The translations under genes and the position numbers were made by a program. Shown here one piece after another: positions 45,238-57,139 of a stretch of DNA of 64,000 nucleotides (position 1 is the stretch's first letter; the number at the start of each line of letters is the position of its first letter). The stretch spans positions 13,158,964-13,222,963 of the forward strand of contig NC_044923.1 of NCBI RefSeq assembly GCF_003576645.1. The letters are read 5' to 3'. Source of the stretch: Ipomoea triloba (Eukaryota > Streptophyta > Magnoliopsida > Solanales > Convolvulaceae). The notes beneath the pieces were generated by a model, which ran no database searches, had not been told where the DNA came from, and saw only the letters and a list, made by a program, of their open reading frames with translations.

Positions 45238-46510
45238 GAAGTGTTGCTCCCGATAGGGTGGTAAAAGTCTATAGAGGGGTTGAATAGACTTTTATAACAA
45301 TTTAAAACTTTATAACACTTTGGTAATTTTAACTTCAACTAACAAGATTAGATAAATAATCAACTTAGAGCCACAACGAAAAATAGATACGGTAAAGTGC
45401 TATAAATTAAACCACGTAAATATAAAAAGATAATTCACATACAATAAGTAGGAATCACTTGAAATAGCTCAAATAATAAGTATATGAATTTTGGTTCACA
45501 TGTATACGTGGGAACAACTAAACCCAGATAGATATATTTAATCGGTATGAAATGAGTTTCAAGATAATTATCAAGATAGTATATGATAAGTCAGATAAGA
45601 ATTCTATATATCTTGCATGCAAATGTGATTTCACGTTAATCTAGATGATAAAGTCTAGATATATAAAGATGAAATAGTAAATGAGTTAGCTCAGATAGAT
45701 ATGCAAGAATAAATATACTGTAAGTAAAGTAAATAGAGAGAGAGAGATTTATAGTGGTTCAAAGCTGGTGTCATCCCCCTAATCCACTCTTCTTCTTTAA
45801 TTTCACTCCAAGGAGGAAATTCACTATATCGCTCATACAGATACAAATAGTGATTCTCAAGTGCTACCCAAGCACTTCCCGAGTGTCTCACACAAAGCTA
45901 CACTCAACTCCGAGTATCTAGCACAAAGCTACATTTAATTTCCCCAAGTGTTCCGCACAAAACTACACTTAATTTTCCCGAGTCGGCCGAGAGTCTCGCA
46001 TAAAGCTACACTCACTAAGGTTTTCACAAGCTCCTTGCTACTCTCCCTCTTTCTACACTCAGTAGAGATTGTGTTTACAAAGAAAATAATTTTTCTCTCT
46101 CAAACATGAATTCTATCATGTTTAGCTCAGTACTTGCACTTTTTGGTTTTTCTTGCTTTCGTAGTTCCCGTCACTTGCTGTGCAAGTTGTATGCTTGGTC
46201 ATTTATAGCTTGAAAAAGTTATTTGCCCGTTGTGAATTTTCAAATTTTGATCATCCACTTGATCTGATAACTCTTGCTAGCTTGATCTGCAACATTTAAT
46301 GACTTTGGTGGCTCTTGTCAAATAATTTTGAATTTTGCTTCCTTATCTCTTCAAAAGTCTTCTAGATTTTGACAAGTATGGGTCTTGTAACCTGTAGCCA
46401 CTAATCCTAACTTTCTTTCATCTTTTGGTAGTGTGAATATTTGACTTATTCACTTTTTGATCAGATGAATAAAGTAGTTCTATCAAATAATTTAAACCGT
46501 TGACTCCTAA
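45238..46510 (-). repeat. LTR-like repeat, family A
   Basis: It shares the (GA)n run, TTTATAGTGGTTCAAAGC, CACTCTTCTTCTTTAATTTC and the CTCAGTAGAGATTG word with 29570-30360 and 56680-57139. A TATA-like GCTATAAATGACC lies on the minus strand near 46205. The middle has repeated CGCACAAAGCTACACT words. There is no coding sequence beside it, so it may be a solo LTR or fragment. Confidence 0.5.
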
Positions 46511-47236
46511 ACGCCAACATTAACTCGACTCCAAACCTGCCTTCCTTGAGAGATCGACACTCGGGGAGTCTTGACTCTTCGTTTTAACACATTCCATATC
46601 ACCAACACCTCACCACTAAGACATATAAACACGAAGCGAACACTAGGGTTTGGATTGTGTGAAGATATGTTTCTAGTGTGATGATTCCAATTCTTATTGT
46701 GGGTTCAATTGCCTTGTTGTTGGAAAATTCTATTTTTGTCTATTGATTGTTGTTTTGATGAGATCTTATATGGATTTGGCCAATCTATTGAGAGATTGAG
46801 TTCTTGACTCTATCATGGTTTTGATTTGAATTGAGATTGAAGCTTTATGGCAATCATAGATCCTATGGAATTCATATTAGGAATAGTAGGAAAGTGTGTA
46901 GCTAAGGTGTTTGATAAAATGTTTCTTAGGGCTTTTTGTTGCTAAAAGGCACTCCTAAGCCTAAGATGCCCTAGTACACAAAGGTGGAAAAGGACTAAGA
47001 AGACACACTCTTGAATAGCCAACATCATTGCACCATTTATCCACTACTTGAGACACACTAGAATGCAACATAGATGAACACGATCCAATCCCTTGTTTTC
47101 TTATATCTTATTTCTTATTTCTTACACTTTGCATTTCACTACATTATGATCACTTACACCTCACAATTGCCATTCACCACATCCACCTCTCATACTCTTT
47201 GCACCACATGACTCAATTGATTGAAAGTAATGGCAT
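46511..47236. other. non-coding, possible retroelement remnant
   Basis: GAGATCGACACTCGGGGAGT at 46550 recurs, with changes, at 48331 beyond the hAT insertion (GAGATCGACATTCGGGGAGT). The two stretches are therefore copies of the same unidentified repeat. No gene is seen. Confidence 0.4.
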
Positions 47237-47244
47237 ATGACACA

Positions 47245-48190
47245 CAGGGCCGTTCCAACAAAAATTGGGGCCCTGTGCCATATCTTAAATTGGGCCCTAT
47301 TTTTTGACAAACACCATTTAAACAACTATCAACATTCACATTATTTTCATTGTCACAATGATACCTATCATCGTTGTGCACACTATCATTTAAATTTTTT
47401 CCAATACCACAATCATCTTGATTTCTATATGAAGATTAGCATCTAACAAATTTTTCCTTGGAATCATGTTTTTGCTCATTTATTTGAGTTTGTTTTGTAA
47501 TGAGTTTTTCAAAAGCTCCTTTTTGAGATTGAGTTAGTTGCTCAATTCATCATTTCTTTTTACGCTTTTCAGACCCAGATGTATATTTTCTAGAAGACAT
47601 AATTATAAAATCCTAATGAAAAAAAAAAGAATTTATTTAGAAACTATGAGTAAATAATTAATCAAGAAACAAATTCTTAAAACAATAAATACAAATTATG
47701 AAAAATACGTAATTTTTAATTACATGTTAAGAGAATTGAAGAACTACTTGAGACTTGAGAGTTTGTGTGATCAAGAAGAATTGAAGAATCAGATCTACGA
47801 AATTACCGAATTGTGAAGTCAAGAATTGAAGAATCAGATCTACGAAATTACCGAATTGTGAATTCAAGAATTGAAAAACTGTCACATTTAACCTAGCTAG
47901 TTGATACTAGATGAGAATGGAATGAATTGTATTGAATGGGATGGTTCAAAGATACAACTTACAGGATATATATAATGAGAGAATCGGAGACTAGAATATG
48001 TAAATCACAGGAAGTCTAGAATATAGTCATGACTCAAATATATAGAGTCCTAATATTGGGTTTAATATATCTATATATATATATATATATATATATATTG
48101 CGTTTTTAAAAGCAATTGTCAATTGAACTCAATTCCATCTTGTCACAAATTGGTCCAATCTTCATACATTTAGCCTAAAATTTTGTAAAT

Positions 48191-48236
<46 letters not shown>

Positions 48237-48304
48237 TATGGGGCCCCCAAAAATTGGGGGCCTTGTGCAGTCGCACATGTTAGACATGCTCAGATACGGC
48301 CCTG
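47245..48304. mobile_element. non-autonomous hAT-type transposon with 8-bp target duplication
   Basis: The ends are CAGGGCCGT and ACGGCCCTG, and ATGACACA lies on both sides (47237-47244 and 48305-48312). An 8-bp duplication and CAGGG termini are hallmarks of hAT elements. Subterminal GGGGCCC words are inverted at both ends. Only the start of a transposase remains (47276-47600, minus). Two AT-rich runs lie near 48070 and 48190. Confidence 0.92.
47276..47600 (-). pseudogene. N-terminal remnant of hAT transposase
   Basis: From the ATG at 47600 the minus strand reads MSSRKYTSGSEKRKKK, then a stop, then LTQSQKGAFEKLITK. This opening (SGSEKRKKK ... QSQKGAxxKF) is familiar from plant hAT-type proteins with a TTF-type zinc finger and hAT dimerisation domain. 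Stops break it, and the zinc finger and catalytic part are absent. Confidence 0.65.
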
Positions 48305-48504
48305 ATGACACACCTCCACGTCTCTCCTTCGAGATCGACATTCGGGGAGTTTAGACTCTTCGTTTTATCTTTACACCTACGTTCCACAATCCACAACACC
48401 TCACCTCTATGCACGCAAGTGTTGTCAATACCCTTTTGTCAAAAAATTCTCCCCAAGTAGTTAATATTATTGGCTTCAAATTGTTTTTTATTTTTTCCAT
48501 ATAT

Positions 48505-48840
48505 GGTATTACAAAAATACTTGGTAAATGAATATATAACATATTTTGTATTATAACTTTGATATTTAATTACAAGATAGTGTAAAAAGAAGGCAATGGA
48601 CAATCTAGTGAATATAATTAATTAATAAATTTGAAGGTAAGGAATCATTGCATTGTAGAAAATGAAGATAATATAACTAATGAAATTATATCTCTTTTTT
48701 AATTTTCTTTTATAATGAATATTTTTTTTTTCAATAAAAGCGTTGTAGACATCTAATTCTAAATTAAAGAAAAGTATATGTATTATTTTTTGTTGTAGCT
48801 ATTAAATTATTTAATTTCATAAGAGTAACAGAGTGTGGTA
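48505..48840 (-). repeat. inverted copy of the Helitron-like repeat
   Basis: On the minus strand the phrases ATGAAATTAAATAATTTAAT, TTTCTTTAATTTAGAATTAG and TTGATATTTAATTACAAG-like words (complement near 48560) match 26770-27060 and 27215-27490. Confidence 0.55.
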
Positions 48841-49867
48841 CTTACTTTATTTTCATCCACAACAATGAAGTCATTGATTTCTATATTTTCCTTCGTTGTT
48901 GAGACAAATTGTTTTGGGAGTTTGTCAATGATAATTGCTACAAATCCTGTCAATAGAGGACGATAATAAATAATTCAAAATATATAGTTAAAATAGATAT
49001 TGTTATAATGTTTTCAAAAAAAAAAAATAGATAATGTTATAATGATATAGTATAAATTAACTTACAAATTTCTTTAGAAGTTTTCATGCATTCATAAAAT
49101 TTTGAGAATGATGTGTAAACTTGTTCAATTGAAGCTAGTAGAGTGTCAACATTGCCAGTTCTTTGCACGATGATCCTACCGTTTAGAGTCCAAGTGTAGT
49201 TGTATTTCTGACTAAAAACTTTGTAATTAGGTCGCGCAAGTCTGACAATGATATAAGAATAATTTTGTCTGATAAAAAAGTAATAGTATAATATTTGTAA
49301 AGTAATGTACAACTGTACCATTATAGAAATACAAATAAAAAATATTAATATCATAATGACCAAAATCATTCCCATTAATACAAAAACATAATTGAAATAT
49401 CGAGTCTTGCTCTAAATAATCAAAAGAAGATTATTAATTAAACAATAAAAAAAAAGGAAAAAAAAAACTTAAACCTAAATTTTGTTTTTTTTTAATGCAA
49501 GAAAATGATTTTCAAGGTTCCTTATTTATAATCTTTGATGCTCAATTTTGAATGTTATGTATTTAGTCGGACTAATTATTTAACCAAAGTTTATGTTAAA
49601 TTTTATATTGAATTTTTTTAATACGTTCTAACATATTCATAGTATATGTTTAACAATTATGTCAGCTCTAATTGGGATGAGGTTCGAACCTTAGACATTT
49701 CTTATAGAAATTAATGAGTAAGTTAAGAATAATAAATAGTTAACAGAATATTCAATTACTAAATTTTATATTAACGGTATGCGGGATTATTTAAGAGAAT
49801 AAAATAATATAATAGATGGTAAAGAAGGAAAATCATAAAAAAAAAATACTAAAATCAAAATTATATG
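48841..49867. other. AT-rich intergenic, nothing recognised
   Basis: A minus-strand frame at 49037-49375 is rich in Ile/Tyr because of base composition and has no domain. No repeat structure was seen. Confidence 0.4.
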
Positions 49868-49872
49868 AACCA

Positions 49873-50753
49873 TGTAGGAAAATAGTCTAGAAAATTCCTT
49901 TAAAATGGAGAAAATGCAATACCCACGAAAGGTAAATAAAATGGAAACTAACCAACGAAAGGTTAAGATAAACCTGGAAAATACACGGGGGCGATGGAAG
50001 GTGATCTCAGATAGATTAGAAGCACGTGTCGAGTTGCCTCTCTTCTTAAAACCTTATTTACCGCCTCCCGAGGTGCTAGGAGTGTTGTTGTCCAGGTTTC
50101 CTAACATAAAACGTACTACAGTTCCAACGTTTGAGCACTCAAACTTGGAACCTGACGAACGAGAGCGCGAGATGAACACAGGTGGCTTGAATGAAGGAAG
50201 AGCAGAGTTTCAAGGGGAGAAAACGAATTTCTGTGTGTGTATTGCTTGGTCTTGCTATACTAACTCTCCTGCTCAACTTGGACCTTATATAGTGGAGGAG
50301 AGGATTAAATAACATTTAATCATGGCATTTAGTCTGATAATAAAAGCAGGCTTATAACCCCTGTAACAATGAGAATTGATTCAAAAAATTTAAATTATAA
50401 TTAATTTCGTAACAGATGAATCAAGACACTGCGCGCGAGAGAGAGCCTCTATGCTATACAATTCAACAAGCCTTAGAAAGGCTCTTGTATAAATAGTGGT
50501 GCAAACCCACTTTCCAAACCAATGCGGCTACTTTAAAGCTTTTTCCCCCTTTTTCCAACTCAAATGGGTCAACTTTGAGAACAAATTTCTCATTCACCCA
50601 TTATCCATTTTGTGCATACAATATATCAATCCCTTCGTCTAACTACGAAAAACCCGAATCCACTTTGACCGACCCAAATCGGAAGTGGACCCCACGTATA
50701 TTTGTACCACAAAATAGCCACTAAAAATGTAATTTTATGTTATTTTTCCAACA
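49873..50753 (-). mobile_element. solo LTR, 881 bp, with 5-bp target duplication AACCA
   Basis: It begins TGTAGGAAAATAG and ends TTTTTCCAACA on the plus strand, with AACCA at 49868-49872 and 50754-50758. It is similar over most of its length to the LTR at 59666-61048, whose orientation (minus) is known from the neighbouring pol. There is no internal region. The frame at 49905-50312 is LTR sequence, not a gene. Confidence 0.92.
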
Positions 50754-50888
50754 AACCATTTATTTCAACAAATAATTACACCAATATTTTTTAATTACTG
50801 TTAGGGCCTAACTTTATTGGCATTTTATTATATTTGTAGATGTAGATGTAGATGTAGATATATATTTATATTTAGTAGATTTATTCTA

Positions 50889-51339
50889 GGGGTGGGCATT
50901 TCGGGTTTCAATTCGTTTTTTTTGGTTTCGGTTTCAGTTTTGTTTTTTTTTTTTCGGTTTTAAAAAAATTTAAACCATTCGGTTTAACATTAGAGTTTGG
51001 TTTCGGTTTGAAACGGTTCGAGTTTAATCCGGTTCGGTTTAAGTCCCTAAATTTCAGCGTTTCCTAATTTTTTGAACATACTATCGCATTATCCATATCC
51101 AAAATCCAAACATTATATAACAAAATAGCAATTCAAATTCCAAACATACAACGAAGTACTAATTGTGAGGTAAAGAACAATTGCAACAATCAACAAAAGT
51201 GCAAAGTGAAAACAAACTATAAAGAAATCAAATAAAAAATTTAAGATATAAGTGATAATAGAAATTAAACGACGGAGCACGCATCAAGGGACTTAGATTT
51301 ACTTCTTTATTATTATTTTTGTTGTTGTTGTTGTTGTTG

Positions 51340-51379
<40 letters not shown>

Positions 51380-51551
51380 AACCTAACAAAGTTCAGCTCG
51401 ATTTTGACTAAACCGTTCTGTTTGGTTCGGTTCGGTTTTTAACCGAACCATTTGGCCTGGTTTACAAGAATATTCCCGAACCATTCGAGTTTGTATTACT
51501 AGTTCGGTGCGGTTCAATTCGGATAAAGCGAATCGAATTACCCACCCTTAA
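50889..51551. mobile_element. 663-bp Mutator-type MITE with 9-bp target duplication
   Basis: The left end GGGGTGGGCATTTCGGG is mirrored by GAATTACCCACCCTTAA, and inner blocks of TTCGGTTTCGG and GGTTCGGTTCGG are inverted. TTTATTCTA lies at both borders (50880-50888 and 51552-51560). The centre includes a (TTG)n-(TTA)n microsatellite at about 51317-51377. Confidence 0.88.
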
Positions 51552-51631
51552 TTTATTCTACAAATCATGACAACCTTAATTGTGATGAAATTCGAACTTG
51601 AGACCTTCCTTCTAAAAACTAGAAAGTAACA

Positions 51632-51685
51632 GTTTTTTTTTGAATACTATTGACCCTGTTACATGTAGTATCTGTCCATATACTT
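51632..51685 (-). repeat. 3' fragment of tRNA-derived SINE, inverted
   Basis: A T-run, then GAATACTATTGACCCTGTTA and TAGTATCTGTCCATA, match the tail end of the SINE at 53319-53487. Confidence 0.65.
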
Positions 51686-51689
51686 AGAA

Positions 51690-52335
51690 AGTAACAGTTA
51701 AGTAAAGAATATTATTGTTATTTTAATAGAAAAAAGTAACGTTATTTTATTCAGTTTCAAATATTATTCTTTCTTGTTTTAGACTAATCATAGATGTTCA
51801 AAAGCACATGGTCAAATTAAGGAGGGACAATAGTAGACAACTTTAATTATAGGATATATCTATATATGTTAGACCCAAATTAAAACAGAAAAAGTATATT
51901 ACTAGTAATTGATTAGCAACATGATTGTATATTTATATCCAATGAATTAGGATATTTTCATTTCTATTAGGTTTCTTGTTTAATTTGAATTTTAAAACTT
52001 GTAATTAATATTCTTTTAATGATGGGGATGTTTGTTTTGGTCTCCCCAACGGTTGTCATGACTCATGGCATGGCTGTTAGTAACTTCAAATTATTATATT
52101 ATACAAAAATCAAATAATATATACAACATTAGCATGTGTGGTTTAAAGAAAAGACTGGCTTGCACGTTATTTAATAATTTTAAAACAAAAACGTTGGTTT
52201 AGTGACAAAAAAAATATGAATATTTTTTGGTCATTATTATATTCAAGACTTAATTAGTTCTAAATTATCAACAGTTAGACTTAATTTGTCCTAGATTATC
52301 AATATATGCATTGAAAATGTTATTGTATACTTCGT
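51690..52335. other. AT-rich intergenic, nothing recognised
   Basis: No open frame with a domain and no repeat were found. Confidence 0.4.
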
Positions 52336-52339
52336 ACAT

Positions 52340-53150
52340 ATTGTTGTAATGCAGGTTTGTTTGAGGCCTATGCACGTTTGATGAATGTGAAGAACAACAT
52401 GAATTGTAAACAACAGAGATATATGGAAACTATCAGAAAAATGTTTCTTATTCATCATCCACCTCTTCTATACAAAATGTACAATATATATGATAGATTG
52501 GGTAATAGACATTTGAATTTGTTCCCTCCAACGAAAATATTCGAATGGGTCTATAAATACTTCCATTCAAAACTGAATGAGGTGCTAGTTAATTTTACAA
52601 TTGCTAAGAGAGAACTCAAAAAGCTTACAAGTATTCAAACCCATGACTAGTGAGAAAGAAATCTCAAGAGCAACAAACTCAAGATCAAGCTCAAGATTTT
52701 TGGCAAACGTCAGGAAGATCTTAAGCCATGTCTACATCAAGTTGGAGATTCAACAACTTTCTGTGAACAACCAACAACCTCTACTTAGAGAAGTAGAATG
52801 AGGCAGAGTAACAAGCATTTTAGACTTTGTGAAAAAACTCGATACTTGAGCCCGACTTTATGATCAAAGCTCAAGTTCTCCCTATTGCACTAAGTGATAG
52901 ATAATAGTGCAATCCTCCAAAGATTTTTAGGAGAAGAGTGGAGTAGGTTGGGTTTGACCTAACTACTATAAAAATCTCTCTCTCTCTGTTTACTTACAAG
53001 CTTTCATATTCAACATTAACCAACCAATCCAAAAAGTTTACAAGATTAAAACGTGCAAGTAAGTAAGCAGAGGTTAATATTTCCACTGTGTACTTTGTGT
53101 TAAAACTTGTTTTATAAGTTCAAGTTTCTTGGACTTACAGTTTGATTTTA
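52340..53150 (+). repeat. LTR-like repeat, family A, plus orientation
   Basis: TCTATAAATACTTCCATTCA (52551-52570) matches the promoter-like word of the copy at 29570-30360 in the opposite direction, and the (CT)n run near 52978 is the complement of the (GA)n run. The frame at 52357-52650 runs across this promoter-like area and is not a gene. Confidence 0.5.
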
Positions 53151-53318
53151 CATGTCTATTTAGTCCCCTCCCCCCCTCCCTAGATTTGTAACTCAGGATC
53201 AACAATAATGCTAAGACCAATGGTGAAACTTCTGAAAAATTTAAATAAAATAAAACTAAAAGTAGAATGACACCTATAAATCTTTAAAAAAAATTGAATT
53301 AACTTTTAATTAAAATGT

Positions 53319-53487
53319 CTTTTTTTTTTGAATACTACTAACTCTATTACAATGCAGTATCTGTGCATAACTACTTTCTCAACCTATTGAAGCACAAGAG
53401 TCAGCATTGACTCCACTGAGGCTCAAACCCACAACCTCCCGTATAAAGGAAAGGGTTTAATGCCACTGGACTACAAGGTCCTTGGCC
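53319..53487 (-). repeat. tRNA-derived SINE, full-length inverted copy
   Basis: It reads T-run, GAATACTACTAACTCTATTA, CAATGCAGTATCTGTGCATA, then CTCCACTGAGGCTC, GAAAGGGTTTAATGCCACTG and GACTACAAGGTCCTTGG. It is the longest copy here and defines the family's 3' end. Confidence 0.85.
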
Positions 53488-53759
53488 AATTTAAAGTGAT
53501 GTCTAAAATTGAGATATATGATGTTTGACTAAAATGTTTGAAATGTCTTAATATTAAGATATATAATGTTTAGTGAAAGTGAGACATTATATTTAATATA
53601 TTGTTTATTCAGCTTAGCCAATTTATAAAAGCTAACAAATCAAAAGTGGTTGAATTGACAATGGATAACTAAAAGTAAAAATGTCACAATAGTCAATAGA
53701 TGAAAGTTGTACATCTCAATTATGGGCATACTTGCATGACTTAATTTAATTCTAATTAA
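53488..53759. other. AT-rich intergenic
   Basis: Nothing recognised beyond short direct repeats of AAATGTCTTAATATTAAGAT-like words. Confidence 0.35.
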
Positions 53760-54385
53760 TGGAATCATTTTATAAATGATTAATTAGACCATAAATTATC
53801 TCATTACTATTGGCATTTAATAATTTTTATCCTTGATTTTTAATTTGACAATAAATGATCCTTTGACTATTAATTTTGTTCTAGATTTGGTCTTCCAGTT
53901 AAATATCTATTTAGTAAACATTAAATTTAACGATAATAATGTAAAAATTAGCTAGCAAAATTTCCTTTCTAGATTTTCATATTTGAAGGTGATTAAACAA
54001 AGAATATAATTATCGCCTCAAGTTTGTTGCATAGATTATTAGTAGCTTGATTGGTCCAAAATTGGCATATGCATCAACATGTTCTTTACATTCTCACTAC
54101 CAATGAATCCAATTTTCTCATCTCAACAATAAGCCAATTTTTACATTCTTACTCTTAAATTTAACGTTTATTAAATGAATATTTAACTGAAGGACCAAAT
54201 CTATAACAAAATCAATAGTCAAGGGATCATTTATATTCAAATTGATATTTGAATATGAAATTTGGTAAAGGTCAATAGTCAAAGGATCATGTATGGTCCA
54301 ATTGAAATTAAAGTCGTGAATAAAAATTGGTAAAAGTTAATAGTCAAGGAGTCATTTCTTGATTTAACTTTTTTGCATCCTCTAA
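53760..54385. mobile_element. fold-back MITE, about 0.6 kb
   Basis: The left arm (ATGATCCTTTGACTATTAAT, CAGTTAAATATCTATTTAGT, AAATTTAACG) is mirrored by the right arm (AAATTTAACGTTTATTAAAT, ATATTTAACTGAAGGACC, ATCAATAGTCAAGGGATCAT). The right arm carries extra copies of the AATAGTCAAGGAGTCAT unit. It has no coding capacity, and the ends are approximate. Confidence 0.6.
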
Positions 54386-54689
54386 GTTCATTGACAAAAA
54401 GTCATTGAGGATAATTTGGTGGCATTTGATTATATATATTTTTCTGCCCTACTATCGAATTCAATACCAATTATCGTGTTTATTTGCCTATTTTTATAAC
54501 CTCATTATTCGGTTCAAATCCTTTAGTAATCATAAAACACATCTTTTTTTTTTTTTTTTCCATTCTTTACTTTTGAATAATGGAATAGAAAATGAAGGGA
54601 AAAAATGGCATTATCCATGCTTTCAATGTAGAACTCTATGTGTGTATGTGTGTAAGTACATGTACTCCTGTTGCCTCTTGTCTACAATT

Positions 54690-56660
54690 TGCGTGGGAAG
54701 CAAGAACTTATCTAACCCTCTTCTAGTAATGTTGAATTGAAACCGAAGAGAAAGAATTTGAAAAGAAAAGGGAAAAAATTTCAAGCTCGTGAGAATAGCA
54801 TAAAAAGGGCCGGGTAATCAACATGTTGAAGTCAAAACTTTTCAAAAGGTTTTCTTTACTTGTAAGAAACTTGGCCATTTCAAGAGAGATTTCAAATTTT
54901 TGAATTAGGAGTAGAATAAGAAACCTATGTATCCTAGTGAGTCATTACTTCTTGAATCTTGTGTGCTATACGTTGAACTTTTTAGTTGGTGGACTGACTC
55001 AAGTGTAAATGTCTATGTTTCTAATGATTTACAGGGGTTCAAGAAATAAGGAAGATTGAGAGTGGGAAGAGTTTTATCTATATGGAAAATGATGATAGAG
55101 TCCAAGTAGGAGGAGTAGGAACATATCAATTGAAGTTACATAAAAGTAATTTTTTTTTCAATTTAAAGGATTGCTTATATGCACATTCTAGGAGATGAAA
55201 TCTTTTGTCTATCTCATGTTTGGAGAAACATGGATTTATGTTTTATTTTGGTAGTGGAAAGTTGGTGATGTACAAAGTTTTTTTATGTGGTATCAAGTTT
55301 TAAGGGATTTTCGGAATTTTGATATGTATCAAGTTTTTTTATGTGGTAATATTGTTTATGATATTGCTAATTCTTCATTTGTAAGAACAAGATTTGTAAA
55401 CTTGTTAAAGATGGCTTGCTTAGTGATATTGGTTTTTTTGAATTACCTACTTGTGAAAGTTATATATATGGAAAAATGACAAAGATTCTTTTTCCCTTAA
55501 TTGCCCAAAGAAGTTATGAAACTCTTGGTATTGTGGATTTTCTTGATGTGGGAAAGTTTACCTCTTACATAAGAAAAGTGAAGCTTAGAAGTTTTCAAAA
55601 CCTTTAAAGTGTAAGTGAAGAATATAATTGGCAAGCATATTAAACTTTTTCATTCAGATCAACGGGGTGAATACCAATCTAATTTGTTTGGGATGTTGTT
55701 ATTGCACCTAATGACATAAAACCTGTAAAGTGTAAGTGGATTTTTACACATAAGAGGAATGCTGATTGAAAAGTTGAGAGGTTTAAGGCTAGGTTGGTTG
55801 TAAAAGTTTTCACACAATAATATAGAATTGATTATGATGATACCTTTTCTCTGATGGCAAGGATTCAGTCTATTAAGGCAATTTTATCATTGGTTGCCTA
55901 TTGTGACTATGAGTTGTTCCTAATAGATGTAAAGATGGTTTTTTTTTTCTTTGAATGGGGACCGTTTTGAGGATATGTACATGGAGCAACCCTTGGGATT
56001 TATTGAAGTTGGAAGTGAGAACAAGGTTTGTAAGTTGAAGAAATCAATTTATGGGTTGAAACAAGCTTCAAGGCAATTGAATATAAAATTCAATGAGATT
56101 ATAGGGTTATATGGGTTCACTCAAATTTCAAAAGATAATTGTATTTACATGAAATAGTGGGAGCAAAGGTTGCATTTCTAGTCTTTTATGTTGATGATAT
56201 CCTTTTGGCAGGAAACGATATACTTTTTTATGGATATTAAAAAAAAATGGTTATTTAACACTTTTGAGATGAAGGATCTTGGTGAGACATCATATATCCT
56301 CAGCATTAAAGTTCTCAGAGATAGGACACAACGGAAACTTTGATTGTCCTAAAAGAATTATATTAATTCACTCTTGCAGCGTATCAAGATGGATTATTGT
56401 GCAAAAGGTCAAGTACCCTTTGATATAAGTAAGAAGTTAAGCAATGAAGATTGCCGTCAAAATCATGATGATAAACTTGATGAAGTCAAGTATCCTTATG
56501 CTTCAACTGTGGGTAGTTTGATATATGCAATAATGTGTACTCAGGTTGATCAAACACATGTAGTTGAAATGCTAAGGATATTCCAATCTAACCTTGGTAA
56601 AAATCATTGGGATGGTGTGAAACAGGTTTTTCGTTATTTGTAAAGGACTAAATTTGTAAA
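54690..56660 (+). pseudogene. degenerate Ty1/copia element (TNT1-like)
   Basis: In order, in broken frames: a zinc knuckle remnant (TCKKLGHFKRDFK, about 54855), protease (WWTDSSVNVYVSNDL, then YMENDDRVQVGGVGTY), the pre-integrase stretch (SCLEKHGFMF), a scrap of integrase (HSDQRGEYQSN), then RT (MEQPLGFIEV, LKKSIYGLKQASRQ, YVDDILLA equivalent near 56190) and the start of RNase H (YASTVGSLIYAIMCT). Most of integrase and the RNase H core are deleted, and there are many stops. It is an old copy. Confidence 0.85.
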
Positions 56661-56679
56661 TCACATGTATGTGTTGACT

Positions 56680-57139
56680 TATGTTGGTCCTAGAAGGATT
56701 GAGAACAAGTCTAGAGGGAGGCGGTGAATAGACTTTTTAGATTTTGAAAATTTTAACTTTTCGTCCAATTAAACCGAATGGTTACTTCAACAAATTGTTG
56801 AGTATGCATAGTAGACATTTTAAACCCTTTTTTGGTTGGTTGCATGTAATTTTGTTCTTCTTAAAACGTTATAATTTGTGTGTTAGAGTATGCAGGTATG
56901 TAGTAAAAATAAAGATAGAGAGAGATTTTTATAGTGATTCGGCTAAACCAAGCCTACTCCACTCTTCTAATTAAATCTACTAAGGATGTTTGCACTAAAT
57001 CCCTTTTTGTACAAAAAAAAAATCACTCAAGCCTTAAACGCAAAGCCGATCTTGAGTACTTAGGTTTTTCAACTCCACAAAAGTTTACTCCGCTTCTTTC
57101 TACTTCTACTGAGTAGAGTTATAAAGGTTTGAAGATAAG
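56680..57139 (-). repeat. LTR-like repeat, family A, truncated
   Basis: GTTGGTCCTAGAAGGATTGA starts at 56683. AGAGAGAGATTTTTATAGTG, the TTCGGCTAAACC word, ACTCCACTCTTC and CTACTGAGTAGAG follow, as in the copies at 29570 and 45238. It ends where TGTAACACCC begins. Confidence 0.5.

Noticed and set aside
49037..49375. 112-aa minus-strand frame with apparent membrane segments
   Set aside because: The Ile/Tyr/Phe content is explained by AT-rich sequence, and there is no family match or splice context.
49905..50312. 135-aa plus-strand frame as a gene
   Set aside because: It lies within the solo LTR bordered by AACCA, and the homologous LTR at 59666-61048 does not preserve the frame.
52357..52650. 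97-aa plus-strand frame as a gene
   Set aside because: It covers the promoter-like TATAAATACTTCC region of LTR family A, also found inverted near 30160.
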